From positions 1 through 16,046 of the forward strand of contig JAHRXB010000083.1 in the NCBI GenBank assembly GCA_019104905.1: DNA of 16,046 nucleotides. Direction: 5' to 3'. Shown piece after piece: positions 13,908-16,046 of this stretch. The DNA is from Bdellovibrio sp. (GTDB taxonomy: Bacteria > Bdellovibrionota > Bdellovibrionia > Bdellovibrionales > Bdellovibrionaceae). A program made the position numbers and the translations under genes. The stretch's first letter is position 1, and the number at the start of each line of letters is the position of its first letter. The notes under the pieces were generated by a model that worked only from the letters and a program-made list of their open reading frames with translations, made no database searches and was not told the origin of the DNA.

Positions 13908-13933
13908 AAAAAAAGCCCTCTTTTCAGAGGGCT
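13908..13933 (-). terminator. Intrinsic terminator ending exactly at the phosphatase start codon
   Basis: On the minus strand AGCCCTC (13933-13927) pairs with GAGGGCT (13920-13914) around TGAAAA, extendable to 10 bp with one G-U pair, and seven Ts (13914-13908) run straight into ATG 13907. It should end transcription of the gene at 13973-14443. The 3' arm also contains the Shine-Dalgarno GAGGG of the phosphatase, so it may act as an attenuator and RBS mask. Confidence 0.85.
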
Positions 13934-13972
13934 CTTATAGCATAAATACGCTCTTGATCCATGGGATTTCTA

Positions 13973-14443
13973 TTAAATACCCTGGTCTGAGAACTGTATT
14001 ACAAATCGTGCTGGGGTGGCCCAAATGGCGAAGGTGTTCGCCTCGTCACGGAATGAAAAATTTGCTCCATTGGTATGAAATTGATCAAACAAGGCCTTGG
14101 CTTGATCCCCTTTGACTTCGAAATAGGCTTTCCCTGGGGCGATGCGACCGTAAGCACTTTGATGGACATAAATAGAACACTGGTAATTGTTCTCTCCGCG
14201 ACGGGCACAGACAAAGTTCAAGACATTCTGAGGAGCCTCCAAGGCTTTCCCCTTCCCCAAGAAAGAATCCTGTTCAGGGCGGTTCATAACGTCAAATAAC
14301 AACTGAGGAGTCCCATCGACCGAACCATCATATTGAGTCGACGCGATATTGATGATCATCTGGCGACCCATGAATTGCCCTTTGGTGACAGCAAAGGCGG
14401 AAGTAAAAGAAAGGCTCAAAACTAAAAACAGAAAAAATCTCAT
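13973..14443 (-). CDS. Small exported protein of unknown function
   Basis: A 156-residue protein with a clear signal peptide, MRFFLFLVLSLSFTSAFA, cleaved before VTKG. The mature part has two cysteines (FVCARRG and YQCSIYV) spaced to form a disulfide and a beta-rich look, ending FAIWATPARFVIQFSDQGI. ATG 14443 is preferred; a GTG directly before it (14446) is possible, AAGGA lying 8 nt from the ATG and 5 nt from the GTG. It faces the small gene at 14685 across a 241-bp divergent spacer and is followed by the terminator at 13933-13908. No family recognised; periplasmic or outer-membrane location is inferred. Confidence 0.8.
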   Translation of the reverse strand: MRFFLFLVLSLSFTSAFAVTKGQFMGRQMIINIASTQYDGSVDGTPQLLFDVMNRPEQDSFLGKGKALEAPQNVLNFVCARRGENNYQCSIYVHQSAYGRIAPGKAYFEVKGDQAKALFDQFHTNGANFSFRDEANTFAIWATPARFVIQFSDQGI

Positions 14444-14488
14444 CACACACGTCCTTGGTTGATTTCTTTGAGCTTAGCCAGTGTCTAA

Positions 14489-14586
14489 AATATATTCAAC
14501 CGCATTCCCAAACCTGTCATGTTGGGGTGCTAACACGGTCCGCTTGGCATGCCCCAAACTGAGACCTTATTCTTCAATATATTCAA
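14489..14586. repeat. 11-bp direct repeats and a bulged stem in the divergent spacer
   Basis: AATATATTCAA occurs at 14489-14499 and again at 14576-14586, 87 bp apart, roughly one near each divergent gene. Between them TTGGGGTGC (14522-14530) can pair with GCA (14547-14549) and CCCCAA (14552-14557) with a 2-nt bulge. Beyond this I see no RNA gene or clear promoter in the 241-bp spacer (14444-14684). Confidence 0.35.
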
Positions 14587-14633
14587 TGCTTTAGCGTGTA
14601 TTTTAACGAGACAGCCCTGGGGCCCATGGCCCA

Positions 14634-14678
14634 CCCCTTGCTCTTTAGAAAGACAAAGACGGACAACCCAACAAGGGG
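14634..14678 (+). promoter_or_regulatory. RBS of the 14685 gene complementary to an upstream CCCCTTG
   Basis: CCCCTTG (14634-14640) is the exact complement of CAAGGGG (14672-14678), which contains the Shine-Dalgarno AAGGGGG 5 nt before the ATG at 14685. The loop is 31 nt. If both are on the transcript the RBS would be masked. Confidence 0.4.
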
Positions 14679-14684
14679 GAACTT

Positions 14685-14948
14685 ATGAAGACACTTCTTA
14701 CTATCGCAATCTTGGCTTTTTCTTGCAGCTCTTTTGCTTGGACCAGCAAAGAAGCCCCAGGGAAAGAATATACTTTTAAGTACCAGCTTTCAGGGCAAAC
14801 CCTTGAAATCAAGAGAGCCGCTGGCAGTTACGAAGAGGCGTATGAACAAGCCGCACAACAATGTTTCAGCTTCTATAAGGGCGCAGGCAAAGTGTCTGAA
14901 GACCGTGGTCTGGACATTATCGACGTTTGCGCAAACCCTCGTTCTTAA
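14685..14948 (+). CDS. Small secreted protein, unknown function
   Basis: An 87-residue protein. Residues 1-18 (MKTLLTIAILAFSCSSFA) are a signal peptide ending in a good S-F-A site; the Cys at 14 is inside the hydrophobic stretch, not a lipobox. The mature 69 residues include a beta-strand pair (KEYTFKYQLSGQTLEIKRA), a helix (SYEEAYEQAAQQCFSFY) and a short tail with a second cysteine. C60 and C82 could form a disulfide in the periplasm. A strong AAGGGGG ribosome-binding site supports the start. The gene at 15042 follows after a hairpin. No family recognised. Confidence 0.78.
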   Translation: MKTLLTIAILAFSCSSFAWTSKEAPGKEYTFKYQLSGQTLEIKRAAGSYEEAYEQAAQQCFSFYKGAGKVSEDRGLDIIDVCANPRS

Positions 14949-14995
14949 TTTTTGACAAGCAGCATAAGTTCCATGATTCCGTCTTCCCCTTAAGG

Positions 14996-15034
14996 CCGCT
15001 CCTCGATTATATTAAATCGACATCTAAGGAGCGG
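14996..15034 (+). promoter_or_regulatory. Two-part hairpin masking the RBS of the 15042 gene
   Basis: CCGCTCCT (14996-15003) pairs perfectly with AGGAGCGG (15027-15034), and inside it TCGATT (15003-15008) can pair with AATCGA (15015-15020). AGGAG in the right arm is the only Shine-Dalgarno of the ATG at 15042. TTTT follows the stem, so it could also stop read-through from the gene upstream. TATATT (15008-15013) is a possible -10 box; a transcript starting after it would lack the left arm and have a free RBS. Confidence 0.6.
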
Positions 15035-15041
15035 TTTTAAA

Positions 15042-15236
15042 ATGGGAATTCTCAAATCCATCGGTGATTTTCTAGTAGGCAAAGATCCAGATATTTTCGA
15101 CGAAAAAGGAAATGTCTCCCACAAACTTCCTAAAAAGAAATGGGAAGCTTGGCACAATCGCACTAAAACAGATCCTCAAAACAACTGGAGAAATCACACC
15201 GGCATTACGGGTGCTTCCAAGAAAAAGGGAAATTAA
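15042..15236 (+). CDS. Small basic cytoplasmic protein, unknown function
   Basis: A 64-residue soluble protein beginning MGILKSIGDFLVGKDPDIFD. It is rich in Lys, Asn, Trp and His (KLPKKKWEAWHNRTKTDPQN), with no signal peptide or membrane segment; the acidic-then-basic layout would suit nucleic acid or ribosome contact, but this is only a guess. AAGGAG lies 10 nt upstream, within the hairpin at 14996-15034. It is followed by a terminator and converges with glnD. No family recognised. Confidence 0.75.
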   Translation: MGILKSIGDFLVGKDPDIFDEKGNVSHKLPKKKWEAWHNRTKTDPQNNWRNHTGITGASKKKGN

Positions 15237-15251
15237 TTTTTCTCGTCCCTA

Positions 15252-15283
15252 AAGCTGCTCTGACAGGGCAGCTTCATGTTTTT
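15252..15283 (+). terminator. Intrinsic terminator after the 15042 gene
   Basis: AAGCTGC (15252-15258) pairs with GCAGCTT (15268-15274) around a 9-nt loop, followed by CATGTTTTT. It is 15 bp after the stop codon. Confidence 0.8.
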
Positions 15284-15291
15284 ATCTCAGC

Positions 15292-16046
15292 CTAATTCGA
15301 AAGATGATACTTTTCCTTAAGTGCTTCAATCATCTGCTGAGGATTCTCTGAGGCTTTCACAAAAAAGATATCATCCACTTGTCGGCCCCAGGTATGCACC
15401 TTCGCTGATTTAATACTAAAACCTAAATCACTCAAAGACTTTGCCGCTGACGCCAAAAGGCCTGGCTGATCGGGACCTTTAAAACTGATCACCCACTCTT
15501 TTTCATCGGCACTGATAAGCTGAATTCCATCAAACTTCACATCAGGAATCGATTTAGACTGAACCTTGGCATTTTCAAGAATCTTGGTCAGTTGAGAAAT
15601 ATTTTTTGAAGTCACCACCTGAAACCAGTCATAAACGCCCACCTTGGATAAGGTGTGAATCGAAGCATGACGAATTCCCAAGCCCAATGAATATAATTGC
15701 CCCACATAATCGCTTAAAAGGCCTTTACGATCTTTTTTCTCATGGAAGCGAATCCAGATCTCTCCCTTGCGAGTTTTATAAACCCAGGGCTTTAAAGAAC
15801 TCTCAGCCAACTCTGCTTTTTTGAGATCGTCCACCAAATCCTTCATGGCCAAACTGTCTAGCAGAACGGGACCCAACTCCTCAATAATCTCGGAAGGAAT
15901 ATTCAACTTTTTACGAGCCCGCAGCGTTTGAAAGTCAAAATAGTCTTGGGCCTTTTTAGATTCCAAACTTATAACCAGCTCTTTAAGAAGTTTCGACTTC
16001 CACTCATTCCAGGCTTCGGGGTTCGTGGCACGAATGTCGATCGCCG
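15292..16046 (-). CDS. glnD: GlnD-like [protein-PII] uridylyltransferase, C-terminal part (partial)
   Basis: The frame is open from the right edge to its stop at 15292 (251 codons). A TTG at 15966 is not the true start: upstream codons read AIDIRATNPEAWNEWKSKLL, the signature that follows the HD (uridylyl-removing) domain in GlnD. Downstream are two ACT domains, one near GEIWIRFHEKKDRKGLLSDY and one near WVISFKGPDQPGLLASAAKS, which sense glutamine in GlnD. The full enzyme uridylylates and deuridylylates the nitrogen-signal protein PII. The N-terminal nucleotidyltransferase and the HD motif lie outside the window, so the identity rests on the linker and the ACT pair. It ends 55 bp from the convergent small gene. 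Confidence 0.85.
   Translation of the reverse strand, partial: AIDIRATNPEAWNEWKSKLLKELVISLESKKAQDYFDFQTLRARKKLNIPSEIIEELGPVLLDSLAMKDLVDDLKKAELAESSLKPWVYKTRKGEIWIRFHEKKDRKGLLSDYVGQLYSLGLGIRHASIHTLSKVGVYDWFQVVTSKNISQLTKILENAKVQSKSIPDVKFDGIQLISADEKEWVISFKGPDQPGLLASAAKSLSDLGFSIKSAKVHTWGRQVDDIFFVKASENPQQMIEALKEKYHLSN

Noticed and set aside
14952..14978. Promoter based on the perfect TTGACA at 14952
   Set aside because: No acceptable -10 box lies 16-18 bp downstream; the best AT-rich hexamer is 15 bp away and poor.
15964..15966. TTG start for the ACT-domain protein
   Set aside because: The frame continues upstream with a GlnD-like ATNPEAWNEW segment to the window edge, so the gene is truncated by the window rather than starting here.

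Overview
The window looks like chromosomal DNA of a Bdellovibrio-type predatory bacterium (Bdellovibrionota). This is an inference from gene content and protein style, not from a database search. The clearest pointer is a cyclic-nucleotide-binding-domain/EAL protein built like Bd1971, the cAMP-sensing c-di-GMP phosphodiesterase described in B. bacteriovorus. Many small exported proteins, tight ATGA gene overlaps and a near-consensus FliA (sigma-28) promoter fit the same picture. I see no rRNA, tRNA, CRISPR array, insertion sequence or prophage, and no gene-free stretch longer than 300 bases.

Layout. (1) 1-2109, minus strand: a housekeeping operon of M50 membrane protease, tryptophanyl-tRNA synthetase and scpA (runs off the left edge). 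(2) 2110-3602: a 269-bp divergent spacer rich in dyads, then an acyl-CoA dehydrogenase with a strong terminator. (3) 3669-6381: a two-gene unit of a periplasmic oligopeptide-type binding protein and the CNB-EAL phosphodiesterase. (4) 6448-6806: a 72-residue Cys/His protein behind a FliA-type promoter. (5) 6966-8829: a tightly overlapping operon of a short-chain dehydrogenase, a PTPS-II-type 6-pyruvoyltetrahydropterin synthase and an RsuA/RluF-type pseudouridine synthase. (6) 8838-10417: a DUF455 ferritin-like protein diverging from a YebC/TACO1-family protein. (7) 10563-11767: a small secreted protein converging on a trypsin-like exported protease. (8) 11842-14443, minus strand: sufE, a cysteine-cluster (YkgJ-like) protein, an exported App1-type HAD phosphatase and a small exported protein. 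(9) 14685-15236: two small genes on the plus strand, then the C-terminal part of glnD (minus) running off the right edge.

The most unusual points are these. The cysteine-cluster protein has a clearly coding N-terminal extension carrying its first CxxC, but the only ATG in front of it is followed two codons later by an in-frame TAA. The App1-type phosphatase has its only Shine-Dalgarno inside the 3' arm of a complete intrinsic terminator that ends at its start codon. Two further small genes (14685 and 15042) also have their ribosome-binding sites complementary to nearby upstream sequence, and the dyad at 9680-9707 overlaps that of yebC. TrpRS carries the four-cysteine pattern of iron-sulfur TrpRS enzymes. 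The PTPS homologue has the C-x5-HGH spacing of biopterin-type rather than queuosine-type enzymes.
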